From NCBI RefSeq assembly GCF_021917145.1, contig NC_061063.1:5905944-5969943 (forward strand): a stretch of 64,000 nucleotides of DNA. The letters are read 5' to 3'. Source of the DNA: Hypomesus transpacificus. Taxonomy: Eukaryota > Chordata > Actinopteri > Osmeriformes > Osmeridae. Every line of letters begins with the position of its first letter. Positions within the stretch are counted from its first letter, which is position 1. A program made the position numbers and the translations under genes. The notes under the pieces are model-generated. The model saw only the letters and a list, made by a program, of their open reading frames with translations. It had not been told where the DNA came from and did no database searches. Positions 42,201 through 54,509 of this stretch are shown here, one piece after another.

Positions 42201-43849
42201 CTCAACTCTGTTTCTTTCCCTCCCACTCTCTCTATCTCTCTCTCACCTTATTCTCCCCATGTTCCTCCACCCCTCCTAAAAACTCCCCCTAATTTTTTTC
42301 AACCATTTCTCCCACATCATTGGAACTTTTCTTTTGTTTCTTTGAGTTTTGTGTTTGTCTTCTATCATGACAGGACATTCTAAAATTATCACAAACACTT
42401 TGAACTGACAGAAAGTGAAGTGTAATGAAGACCTCGTCTGGCCTTTTCTAGGTGCCAGTGTTTAACAGCCCTACCTGACCCGCTCTAAACCCGGTGCCAC
42501 AGGGCTAACTTTGGACCATTCATTAAGGCTGACCTAAATTATCCCTGTTATGACATCCTAAAGTTATTCGGGTCCAATGCCATGTCTATATAAGGTTTCT
42601 ATATACGTTCCTTGGCTCTAGACATGGTTTAGGGCTTTGCATTGTCCCTGGCTTGCACCTCTTTTATTGACTTTGTCTGAACTGTAAAATGTCTGAAACG
42701 TCTGAGGATATATCTCAATGCCCGGCTCAAAATGACTGCCTAGAACCAAATGAGACAGCTCTGTCTTGTTCCCACGTTGACCTCTCCACCACCACCACCA
42801 GCACCAGCACCACCTCCCTGGACCCCACCCCCTCCCTTCCCATCCCCAGCAGTGCTGGCAGCTCGGGGAGTCACAGTGGGAGGCTTGGAGAGAGGTGATT
42901 TCCAGTGGCTGCTCTCTCTGCTGCGGGCGCTTATCTCTGCCACCCACGCAACACTTAGACACAGCACTCTGAATAACAAATGTGGATGTTTCTGGTGATG
43001 TCCTTCACTGTATATATAGGCAAGTTGGCATATCTGTTAGATGTGTAATGTAGGCACTATAGGCAATTTTAGAAGATTAAAAATATGTATTTTAGGGGGG
43101 GGGGGGTAATTCATGTTTATTGACAGTTATCGAATGTTGTATGATACATTGCAGCATCCATACCAAGTCCTCTCCAGTGTAATTATGTGTCAGGAAATGA
43201 GTTGTGGCCAGGAACATGCAGCCCTCCTCATTATGCAAAACGACACAATGAATATATTTGAATACATTTAGCCACAGGCGAATGAAAGGCCTAGCTCTTG
43301 GCTGTTGCATCCTATCATCTTTTATGCCAGCCAATCTCTTTTCAGAGGGACTTTCACACCTGCGCCAGGGCATGTCCTGTAGATTCAGCCTGACTCATCC
43401 ACAGTCAGGCCCAAGAAGGATCCAGTGAGCTGGCGTGCCTCCATGTCCGTTTGCTGGTGTGCGTTCGTTTTGTGCTACAAAATCCCATTACTGCCTGGTA
43501 GTTGGAAGGGACAGTACATCACTTGTATGGCTCATTGTTTAATCCCAGAACTAATTAAAATACTTTGTCACTGTCAGTCTCCATTTTGTGTCTCAAGTGT
43601 CTTCCCTGTCATGGACTTTCACAAGTGGAGTGAGAGAGTGAGAGAGACAAACAGAGAGTGAGAAAGAGAAAGAGAGCGAAAGAAAGAGAAAGTGTTTTTT
43701 AACATTTTAATTGGATGCAAGGGAGAGAATGTGTGTGTGTGAGATAACTGACTAAGTATGACACAGAGACAGAAAAAGAAAACTAGGCTGATGAGTAATG
43801 CTTTTTCTTTGCAGGGACACTCACATGCAAAACATTCACACACACACGC

Positions 43850-43894
<45 letters not shown>

Positions 43895-46800
43895 AACAGG
43901 TGTGACAATCCCCTTATCTCTTTTTGCGTCAGCCAGAGCTTTCATTTGATCAGAGGAAGCACAGCATTATCAGTAGCATTAGTCAGAAGCTAATACCATA
44001 CAGTAGCTTTAGTTTCAGAGCCCACTTCTTCTCTCTGCCCTGGGCAGTTCTCAAGCAGCGCCATCTGATGGAGAGCTGTCCTCATTGCACTTCACCAGCT
44101 TAATGTTCTGCTGCTGAAGGCCTTCTTGTGAACACACGCTTCCTCCGCCTTCTCCTCGTCATCTTTTCTTGTTCTCATCATGTTCTTTTTCCTCCCCTCT
44201 TTTCTTGCCGTCTTTTTTTTCCTTCACCTCCACCACAGCACCTTCTTCCAACCCTTTTCTAATTAACTCTCACATCTCCCGTTCCCCCCCTCTCTCTCGC
44301 TCTCTCACTCTCTCTCTCTCTCTCTCTATGGCGCCCCTCTCTTCCTCCCTCTCTTATCACAATGCCAGGCACATCTGACTGCAGTATTCTCACACAGACG
44401 AAGGAAATAGTGTACAGAGAGCCAGAGTGGTCCCAGTCAGACGCAACAACCCTATCAGGTATACTGACCAAAGATCGTTTTAATAGCACTGTGTGGATTT
44501 CTTTCACTAACTTCATGATCTACGATGTGAATCATGTTTCATTTGAGGTTATGTAGGATAACAATCCTCATAAAGATTTGTTTCTGTCAGTCAACCAATC
44601 GTAGTGCTGTATGGAAGGCAGGTCTCTCTATGACATCATCTGATAGATGTGCTCATGAGGCAGCACCAGCCCGCTATGTACTTTCTGTGTAAGTGTGAGA
44701 CATACTATCTGGACTCCATGTCTGCCCCTGGTTACACTCGTCCTTTTACTGAAAGAAGGAGGGGGGGGGGCTTGAAGGGGTGGGGGGCCTCAACCTTTGG
44801 CTTTTTGTAAAAACATGCTGACCGGAAAGATGGCACGCAGCTCAGTGATTTCAACGCTTTTTGGTCTCATACATGAACCAGTGTGGCATGTTTTTTGTTT
44901 TGTTTTGAGTGATCTCTGTATGTCCCAGGAAGAGGCCTCTATGCATGTCAGGGGTGGACATAACTTACATTTTGCATAACAGCGTCTTATGGTGGCTTTA
45001 AATAACGGAGTGTTAGTGTTGCCTAGCCAGATTAGGGAATTTAAAGCTAGCTCGAGGGTATTATGTAACAGCCTAGTCTCTTAGCTTCTCTGCACACATA
45101 GTAAACAAAGACCTAGGTGTTTGCAATATCTAACGGACAGCCAAATCAGCGCCGGATAAACTATGGCATTGCATGTGTCAGCAGGGGATTCAACTTGCTT
45201 TTGGAGATGGCATGGTCTGACCCTGACTTAAATCTGTGCCAGTGTCGACACCCAGTCCCCTTCAGAAGGTGCTGAACCACAACCTGCCTCAATCTACAGG
45301 ACATCCCAGGATACCACAAGAATTCACCCCCAACCGCTTCCCAGGGTGCACTGCACAGCAAGACTCTGGCCCTCAGGGGGCTTTTTTAATGTCATTAACA
45401 GGTGGTGGTCAAAAATAGCCAGACGGGACACACACAGACCCCCCACCCCCTAGCCCCAACACATACACACAAACACACATATTCACATTTCTGAATACAT
45501 TTTCACACAGCCACATAAACATACAAACCCATTTATCACAAACATATGCTCAATCACTCACTCATTCACTCACTCACTCACTCACTCACTCACTCACTCA
45601 CTCACTCACTCACTCACTCACTCACTGACTCTCACTCTCACTCATTCTCTCACACTTGATCACTATGTGACAAACAGAAAGAGCAGAGCATTTTGGCCCC
45701 CTCCCCTTTCCCCTCCCCTTCTCTCCCCTCCTCTCTTCCTCTGCACCCACCCCACCCTCTTTCACTCGACCTCTCTCTCCCTCCCTTCGCCTCACCCTCT
45801 TTCACTCCGAACTGAGCCACACACACACAAAACAGGTCAGCAACTTGTTAATATCATTGTTGTGATTTGTGCCGTGGCCATGATGAGTTAAGTAAGGCAC
45901 CACCACTGGCAGAAACCAGCTTTGTGTCCACATTTGGCATGATTTACAATCTGGAAAAATAAATAGATTGTTCTTATCTTTTTATTGTGGCAGCGAAAGT
46001 CACTGTTGGGATATTTGTATTTCTTGCTGAAGCCTATAGCTTCTTATTATCTTCCTGCTTGTAAACCGTGGCTGTAAATATATTTGTCAACATTTTGGAG
46101 CGAAGTAGCTGTGTTTGATGTCCCTGGGGTTGGAGAGAAAAATACTGAGACGGTTTGTGTGTGTGATTTCTCAGGACTGATTGCAGGTTGCAACCACTGT
46201 CATTTCAATCTGCATGCGCCAGAGCTTCTTTTGTCACTTGAGATTTTTTATAAATAACAAGGACACGGTAAATCTACCATCCTGTGCACTCTTTTTTACT
46301 CTGAACAATCACTTTGGGGTTAACAGTAAAACATTCAAACTGTAAAAATAAATGTTAGTCTTGTTTTGCTGTACATCTTGGCCTATACTTACATGCTCGA
46401 TATTGGATGGTTGCTTCATCCGTGAAGTGTGTTTTGTCTAATCATGCCTATCAATTTCCAAAACGCTACTATTGTCATAGTGTGAATTTAAACAGATATT
46501 AAATCTAGCAGCCAGTCTGTGTGGATGTGTGAGCTGTGCATCTTTATCTTCAAAGAGCTTCTTAAGGATAGGAAAAGTGTTCAGCTGACTGTCAGCTGTT
46601 CACTCACAGTTCTTCAATAATAACAATAGATTTCGGACTATTTATGAATGACCGTTCCTCTGATCTCCCTGATCACCACTGTAATTAGTTTTTCTCTCTC
46701 TCTTCCCTCTTCTTCCCTTTTCTCCCAGAATTGCCACATCACTCTACACATCCTCTCTCCTGCTTCCCTTGAATAGTTTTATTTGATATTTTTACAAAAT

Positions 46801-47332
46801 ATGTAAATGTAAAAGAAATGACAAATGTTTTCGACTTGTATTCGTTTTTTCCAAACCACCTGCTGTTTGTAATTGACAGCTAATCGTTTTCCCCCCCTTC
46901 TATTTTCAATTTGTGCATGCTAATCCCAGGCATAGATTGTCTATTTCTTCAGTTTTCTTCATGAACTGAGTCATCTTCTACCCCCCCACTTCCTTCTTAG
47001 TCCCATACCCTCTGTTCTTCCACTCCTCCCACTCTCTTCCTATCCTCTTTATCTCCCTTTCCCCCTGCAGCATCAATCTCTCCTTTCCCCTGTCCCTATC
47101 AACATCTGCCTTGCCTGTGCCTGACATTCTTTTATCTGTCTTACATCCCCTTGTATCTCTCTTCTCTCCTGTGTCCATGCTCACATGCACATACTAAGAC
47201 AGTATATGTAATAGTCCAGTCCAGAATACTGTACTTAATTTTTTGAATATTATTTACTATACATTATACAGTACAAAATCATCAACTTAACACACACAAA
47301 CACACAGGTGTATCTGTCCCAACAAGTCCTTC
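39284..47332. other. 8-kb divergent intergenic region between the pentraxin and cacng6
   Basis: Both flanking genes start at the edges and point outward. The pentraxin promoter and 5' UTR lie at the left end (about 39284-39500), and the cacng6 5' UTR at the right end. Simple repeats include poly-G at 39631-39646, CCAGCCAA units near 40725-40760, a CAC-rich block near 42780-42810, (CA)n at about 43840-43891 and (CTCA)n at 45556-45630. I found no coding exon, tRNA or recognisable mobile element. Any enhancers cannot be told from sequence alone. Confidence 0.45.
45556..45630. repeat. (CTCA)n tetranucleotide microsatellite
   Basis: About 18 CTCA units, mildly interrupted, upstream of cacng6. Confidence 0.95.
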
Positions 47333-49776
47333 ATGTGGTCCACCTTCTTCATTCAAGATGAGGATGGAAGGCCAGCGGGCTCAGCTGGGAGCGGGACTGC
47401 TGGAGGGGTGGCTGGAATGTCCGGTTTTGGGGGTGGGCGCAAAGGAGTTGGGGCTAAGCGCCGGGCCAGAGCAACAGCATCATCAGGCACAGGCGGGATG
47501 AGCGAAAACCAGGAGGGGAAGATCAAGCTGGCGTTCTTCCTGGCGATCGTGGGTGTGATTTTGAGTGTGCTGGGTGTGGGCACAGAGTTCTGGGTGGAAC
47601 TATCGCCGTCGAAGAGTTTCTATGGCAACCAGACATGTTTGACGGCCCATTTTGGACTGTGGAAGTGCTGCTCCAGGACCCTGTGGGTGGCCGACATAGA
47701 CCCAGAGAGGGAGAGCTGCGGTCCAGCTGACCTGCCTGGAGGTGGGCTGTGCCTGGGCCAGGGGGGGTTGGGGTGGGGGGTGGGGGTTCTGGTTCTCCAG
47801 TCTAAACACTATGCAACACCTATAGATGGATTGTAGCTTTCACACCTTAATTTCACTTTGCTTGTTGGTCCAAACATATTCACAGACAGCCATGTTGGCA
47901 TACTAGTCATGTAGTGCTGCTGTGTACAAAGGTCCGTTACCTCTCCTCAGCTTGGAGAGGGCAGACAGGCAGTGGAGAGGAGTGTCACATGTCTCTATCT
48001 TGTATATATGTCTGAGTGGATCACATGATTACTCAGACCTAATAGGCAGGGAAGGACCTTATATTGACCTTGGGATTGTCATTGACGTGCATGACTGATC
48101 GTGTTTGATGCAGGGTAATTAAAGTGTGCAGTCGCTGTATTTCAAAGAGTTCTTTCCTGCAAGCGAATGTGATCACAGCTCTGACATCAGACTCAATCAA
48201 TGTCTTGTTTTATTCCATTCATATTTCTCGTTGCATCGCTTTGTCTCTCTAATATTTCTGTTTTTCTTTTTCCTCTCTATCTTCCTCTTTTCTCACTCCT
48301 GTCGTATGAAGAGTCAAACTGCAGCTACTTCAAGTTCTTTACTACTGGAGAGAGTAAGATGCTTTTTCAGAAGACAATGGTGAAAAGTGAGTCACACTGT
48401 CCTTTGGCCTTTCACTTTCATTGTCCAACACACACTCACACACACTCACACACACACACACATTCACACACACAACACACACACACGCATGCAAGCAAGA
48501 AGACAAGCTGGTACACAGACACAACATTCTCTTTATCTCCTTATTTCTGTTCCATGTGTTCTTGTCACTGACAGTAGTCTCTCCTCTCCAGATCTGAACA
48601 TTGCGGCAGCCATGTTGTCCATGTTCAGCCTCTTCCTCATGGTCATGGGGTCAGTCTGCGTTACCATGGCTCTCAGCAAGGGGGTCCAGTTCTTCCTGAA
48701 ACCCGCTTCCTTCTGCTTTGTCCTGTCAGGTTAGTGACAGCTTGTTTGGGTTGAAGTATTCATGTCACCAAAACAGTCCAGAGGTCAAAGGTCAGCAAAT
48801 AACTGTGTGTGTTTTGTGTGTGTGCAAGCGTGTGGTGAGACAGAGAGACATACAGCAAAATAAGAGAATGAGAGAGAGTGAGATAGAAAGTGCGAGCTGA
48901 AGAGGACCAATGAGTGACTGCGTGACCTACGTGTGCGCAAACATAAATACATCATGCAAACCACCCGACCACCATTCCTCATCCTGTCCATTCCCTTTAC
49001 ACACTCATTCACTCATTTACTCATTCACGCATTCACTCATTCAGCAGTCTCTCAGGATGGAGGAGTCACCTTACTGGGACACATAACAGTCGAGGTGAAG
49101 GAAACTAGGATCATTAGACACTTCTGGCTTGCCTCCAGGACTGCCACAGACTCTTGGGGGGGACTTACAGTTATATGTGCTCCTGGACTGCAAGGGATGG
49201 GCCCTACCAACAGGAAAGGTCACATGGTCATCCCTGACACTCCAATCACACAGTACCTCCCCATAAAGACCTCCACTTCTCACACCCGCATGTCCTCACC
49301 CTGTTCCTAGTGTTTTACCCTTCTGTCCTTCTTTAGTTCTTTATCTTGCTGAACCTCATGAACCCTCCCCTCCTTTCCACCCCCTCTCCCCACTCTCCCT
49401 CTCTCCCTTCCCCTCCCCCCCTAGCCTTCCCTCCTTCCAGTCACACTGGTATTCAATTAATTCATCTTCTATCAGCACTTCCCTTCTTTTTGATCCCTTT
49501 CTCTCACCATCTTTCCTCTTTCCCCTTGATCCCATATCCTGTCTCTTCCTCTCAGGCATCCTGGTGTTCCTGTCTCTCATAGTCTTCCATCAGTCCGTTC
49601 TTTCTTTCCTGGCCAGCGACCATACTGTGCCCCTGCACCACGAGCTGTCCTGGTCAGTGTCTTCTATGGGCTGTGCTGGAGCCATCCTCATCCTGGGAGG
49701 AGCCCTCTTTCTGCTCCTGGCCCTGCCCTACAGCCCCTGGCAGAGATGTCTGCCTCACCAGGACAGCAACAGCTAG
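47333..49776 (+). CDS. cacng6: Calcium-channel auxiliary subunit gamma-6
   Basis: Four-helix membrane protein of the claudin/PMP22 superfamily; gamma-6 modulates voltage-gated calcium channels in muscle and heart. Four coding exons: 47333-47741, 48312-48386, 48592-48729, 49556-49776; 280 aa (human 260), phases closing. It starts MWSTFFIQDED like human CACNG6 (MMWSNFFLQEEN), followed by a fish-specific Gly/Ala/Ser-rich cytoplasmic stretch (about 13-60). Then come GKIKLAFFLAIVGV with VGTEFWVEL (helix 1), the family motif GLWKCC, NCSYFKFFTTGES, NLNIAAAM...MALSKGVQFFL (helices 2-3), and a last helix near GAILILGGALFLLLALP. No PDZ ligand is present at the C-terminus, as expected for gamma-1/gamma-6. 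The second exon acceptor lies in a weak tract (TATGAAG|AGTCA) but matches the human junction PGE|ANCTYF. Confidence 0.94.
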
Positions 49777-50538
49777 TGGCCGTGAGGAAGTATTGCAATT
49801 GAATAACATATTTTTTTATTCTGTGACACAGTATACACAGGATTACTAACTTGTCCTGAATTTTGTTAATTAAGGATGGGTTTTGTACTGCGTCAGTTCA
49901 TGCGTCGGGACCAGACATGGGTTAAAATAGCTAGTGCAACACATTATTTGGATGAACTTCAATTACCTTCCTAGGAAAAATCTATTAAAAGTGGTTCCAA
50001 GGATAGTATTTAGTATAGTACGCACTATCAACTGACCTATTCTGATGGCATGCAACTGACTTAGTTTAGGGTCATGGATGATTGCTGTAGGAATTTGTCA
50101 AATCTAAGTTAGAACTTCTGTAGAAGAGGCACCCTCAATTAAAAATGTTACCTTTGTGCCAGATGTCTGACATCTGCCACAATAAAACCAATTTCTGTCT
50201 AACTCCCCCCCCCCCCCCCCTATTGCAATTACACATCTTTTTTTCTGCTGTTACACAGTACACATAGGATTACTAACTTGTCCTGAATGTTGTTTGTTTT
50301 TTAGGGATGGGTTTTTGTACTGCGTCAGTTCATGCGTATGGACCAGACTTGGGTTAAAATAGCTAGCGCAACACACTATTTGGATGAACTTCAATTACCT
50401 TCCTAGGCAAAATCTATTAAAAGTGGTTCCAAGGATGGTATTTAGTATAGTAGAAATTGTAGAAGTGGAAAAAAATGCTACCTCTCAGCCAAATTTCTGT
50501 TTTCTGGCAAAATAAAACCAATATCTGTCTAACTATTT

Positions 50539-50586
<48 letters not shown>
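49777..50586 (+). other. cacng6 3' UTR containing a tandem duplication
   Basis: After the stop at 49774-49776 the region is made of two direct copies: 49791-50220 and 50221-50586. Both start TATTGCAATT, share ATTACTAACTTGTCCTGAAT and TTATTTGGATGAACTTCAAT type blocks, and end in AATAAAACCAAT, TCTGTCTAACT and a poly-C run. AATAAA lies at 50181-50186 and 50511-50516. The second copy lacks an internal segment of about 105 bp that copy 1 has at about 50022-50126. Confidence 0.85.
50540..50586 (+). repeat. Poly-C run of 47 nt
   Basis: An uninterrupted run of 47 C residues at the end of the second 3' UTR copy. The first copy ends in a 16-nt poly-C at 50205-50220. Confidence 0.95.
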
Positions 50587-51339
50587 ACCCTACACACACA
50601 CACACCTGACACTCCAGGCAGACTCAAGCTCAAACGAAGGGTAAGGTTCAGCTAGTATTGGCACCCAGGTTTGGTAGGGACACTGATACGGCTAGCTGAG
50701 CAGACAGACTGATGCTAACTGAGTGCAGATGCTGACTCTAGAGTGTTGGCTACTAGCGCTAATGTTCCTTCTAACATCACATGTGAAGACTTTAGTTCTG
50801 TCAGCTTCCCAAGCATGAAATTCAAAATGTATGCAAAATAGTTGCTGAACTTTTTATTTATTTGTGCTTATTTACTATTGTTGTGATCAATCTATCAGTC
50901 TTATGAAATGAAGTTTATAACACTGACAATTCATGGTCTTGTAAATATAATTTTTGTGTTTAACTACAACCCAGATACCATAAGTGACCTAATGTACACG
51001 TTCAGGAGATTCCACCAATGAAATGGGACACAATAAAGCAGTGTACCTTTTGAAAGAAATCTAAACCTCATTGTGGAACTGATATTTTCAGTGTGCACCT
51101 GTATAAATGCAAACTGTTGTGCTCTTTCAATTTTTAAAGGGTAACTTATCATTATTATTGACGTGATATTTTATTATGAAATGTGAATATAAGATATTCC
51201 TCTCCTGCACCTTTCTCCTTATCTTGTCTTTTATCATCCTCCATCTCTCCCACAATGTGAAGAAACACATAATCTGTTTCACCTTCTTGACCTCCATCCA
51301 ATCTCTCCCTTTATGGTGCACTCCCCCTCCCTCTCTTTT

Positions 51340-51399
<60 letters not shown>

Positions 51400-51909
51400 A
51401 CATGTTGGCAACATTCTCCTCTATATTTAGGCCATGACAAATCTATCTGAAAGGAATAAGCAACACAAACCTGGATTCAAGCTGGTTTCCCAAACACATA
51501 CAATATAATATAATGCACATGATCACAGATAGACTCACACATGTACAACCTATGGTAATAATGTCAATCTTGACAGGGAAAGATTTGAGCTCTGACTATG
51601 TTTTATTGTCTTGACCAGGAGTCCATATTTTGGAGAGCCATTAAAGTGAGTTGCCTGACTCTCTGACATTCTGTCCAGCTGGAGTCACTCAGTCCTGTAT
51701 TAAATATCTCTATAAATCTATATACATCCCCACACACACACCTTTACACACGCACACACCCGCACCACGTACTATGAGTACATATTGTGTCACTCCAGCT
51801 CGATCTGGTGGTTGACTGGGCTGAAAGCCAGGCCCCCTGGGTGGAAACCTCTGGTGTGTCAACCCCTGTCCTCATTCTGTACCCACCCATACATATACAC
51901 ATAGCCCCC

Positions 51910-51942
<33 letters not shown>

Positions 51943-53180
51943 GTCCAGTTTGGATGCAGACGAAACACGAAGCTCTGTCGCCAGATACTGGACACCCAGC
52001 CCACTCTGTATATTTAGCTGTCTAATCGTTTTGAAATGGACACGCTCAGTTTTGTGTGTTCAAGTGTGTATGTGAATGGGCATCTCAAACGTGTGTGTGT
52101 GTGTGTGTATGAGAAAATGGCTGTTAGAGCATCTAAGATACGTGTCTGTATGTGTGTGTGGCTCGGCGTAGATCAGACGTAATAGGAGGAAAGGGCCCCT
52201 TCTGACATTACCAAAATACAAGAGGCCTGACCCTACCACCTCATAACTCACCTTGTTGTCATGGCACCCTGGGTCAGCAGCTGTCCCCATCCCCTCATGT
52301 CACAGTCTCTTCCTGTCCGGTTCCCCCATTCCCAAGCCATCTGAACTACCTCCCTTCTGGGGTGTTTATCGGGACAGGGAGACTCTGCAGCACCTAGACC
52401 CCTCCACAGAGAGCTAGCTAATTAAAACTCCAAACTCAATCACACATCACGCTAAATCCAGGTTGGCTCGACCTTCGCCTCAGACCTCTTCCTGCAGACG
52501 AGCTTTAATGAGATGAGAGGCTTCCACATTTCCCCTGGGTTCAGAGTGGCCCTGTCCTCTGCACATTCTCCCAGTGGAGGGGAGATTTGGGCTTATTAAG
52601 ATGTTATTGTCTTAATTACTGGATCTATATGGTGTTCTGGAACTTGTGGTGTCAAGGAACCCTGTAGGGTTCTGTTCCCTTCCTTGTCTGCTAGTGCAGG
52701 TTCCTCCTGAGCTTAACATCCCAAGACGAACGACTGTGAACTCTGACCTACTGTTCACTCAAAAGATTTTTTAGGAGGGAAAGAAAAAGACAGAAAGCAA
52801 TTAGAATCTGTTTGACGTCTATAAGGTTCTGTTTAGAACATTTAGGATTCCAAGCAACACCTGAAAATGTTTCTATATTCTCTGCTCTATATTCTGTAGC
52901 AACCTTAGTTCAAGTGTCCCACAATACACTGCTACTGGCCCATCACTCGAGACCATCAGGAGAATGGAAATAGCTTTGAAATTGGAAATAGCTATTTTTA
53001 ATTACATAATCACTTGGCAGGGGGTTAAAAGCCGATGTTGGCTTGTCCCAGTTATGTCAACTGTAATCGGGTTGCTACTACAAATAAAGTTTGAGATTAC
53101 CCACCCACCCAAATGTACTCTGTCACAATTCTGTATGCCCTGTGCAAGTGTTTAATGACACAGTCAAAACAAAGTATTTT
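50587..53180. other. Spacer between cacng6 and cacng8 3' ends
   Basis: Tail-to-tail spacer without recognisable genes. It contains (CT)n at 51343-51398 and CA-rich runs near 51912-51941 and 52085-52110. I see no exon or mobile element. Confidence 0.5.
51343..51398. repeat. (CT)n microsatellite
   Basis: About 27 CT units in the cacng6/cacng8 spacer. Confidence 0.95.
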
Positions 53181-53184
53181 CATA

Positions 53185-54509
53185 TATAATCATCTTTATT
53201 TCTTATATTTATTGTTCTTCTCTCAGTGAGGTTCAGAATATTGTATTGCTTCCCCATTGTAAATGTGGTCGTCTCCCGTGAGAAACAGCGTGGAGACATG
53301 GGGTGAGTGTCAGGATCCGTCTGCTCTCAGAGGTTGACAGGCTCACTCAGCCCTCCCTGCCCACACTAACGGTACGCAGTACGAACCGGAAACAATGACA
53401 TTAAGGATACCTACTTATACCATCACGAAAATAAATGGATTTATATAAATTCTATCGTCTAATACACTAGTGGTCAGAAACCATAGAAAACACTGAGTAG
53501 GCTACGTTGGTTATATCAATCAAATCAATAGCCAACAAAAAGTAAATGGGTGATAACAGTATGTAATAATATTAATAATATGTATATTCAACATCACACT
53601 CACATTGGTGCACATGCTTTTGACATGATACCATTAGATTTGGAGTGAACAAAAACAATTGAAATCCTCAACTTCAAAGGAATAGAAAAATACAAAAAAT
53701 CATATTTCTAAAATGTACAAATTTTACCCTGCAATAACGTTTACTACAATAAGTTAAAAACAACAGCAACGTTGGTAATAGTCAAGAGAAAGTTACAATC
53801 TTGTGTAACCGATGATCAAGCACTCGGAATGAAAGACAACCCAAAGATCACCATCACAGACATTATGTTTGTTTGAAAAATAATCTAATACTCAATAATA
53901 TTGTTAATTATACATTTATTATTCTAGTCTGTAGAATAGGATAAATAGAGTAAAATAGAGATGGATCGAGAGAGAGAGGCTTGCACTTCACACTACTTCC
54001 ACCTTCCCCCCCATCCCCTCATCCCCTCCTCCCCTCATCCCCTCATCCCCTCATCCCCTCATTCCCTCATTCCCTCCAAGACCACTTTACCTACTCTACA
54101 GCCCTTTTTGGTAACACTTTACAGAACTAATCGTACAGCCTTCAGCAAGATGGATGTCAGAAGCAGTCATAACAACAAAAGCATTACATAGGCAGATACT
54201 GTACATCACTAATATGGCATTTAACTGTGTAGGAGATAGCTATGGCTACTAGCTAACTAGCTAATTGGTTAAATAGGTAACTAAGTAACTAGGCACTGAA
54301 AGCCATAGTGCGGGTCATGACCAGGTTAAGGCAGTTGTCATGAGCATACACTAGTTGTTATGACTGCTTGTATCACCGTATTAAATCGTTATGGCAGCAG
54401 TACGAAGCACAATGCGATTAGCTGTTAAGTGTTAGCTTTAGCTCAGCATGCCACCATGTCGGCCTTTCTCCTCCTCCTCTTCCCCCTCCACACTCTCTCT
54501 ATCCGAGGT
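53185..54509 (-). other. cacng8 3' UTR
   Basis: About 1.3 kb between the cacng8 stop (54512-54510) and a minus-strand AATAAA at 53200-53195. It includes a CCCCTCAT minisatellite at about 54010-54075. Confidence 0.5.
54010..54075. repeat. CCCCTCAT octamer minisatellite
   Basis: About eight CCCCTCAT/TCCCTCAT units in tandem within the proposed cacng8 3' UTR. Confidence 0.85.
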
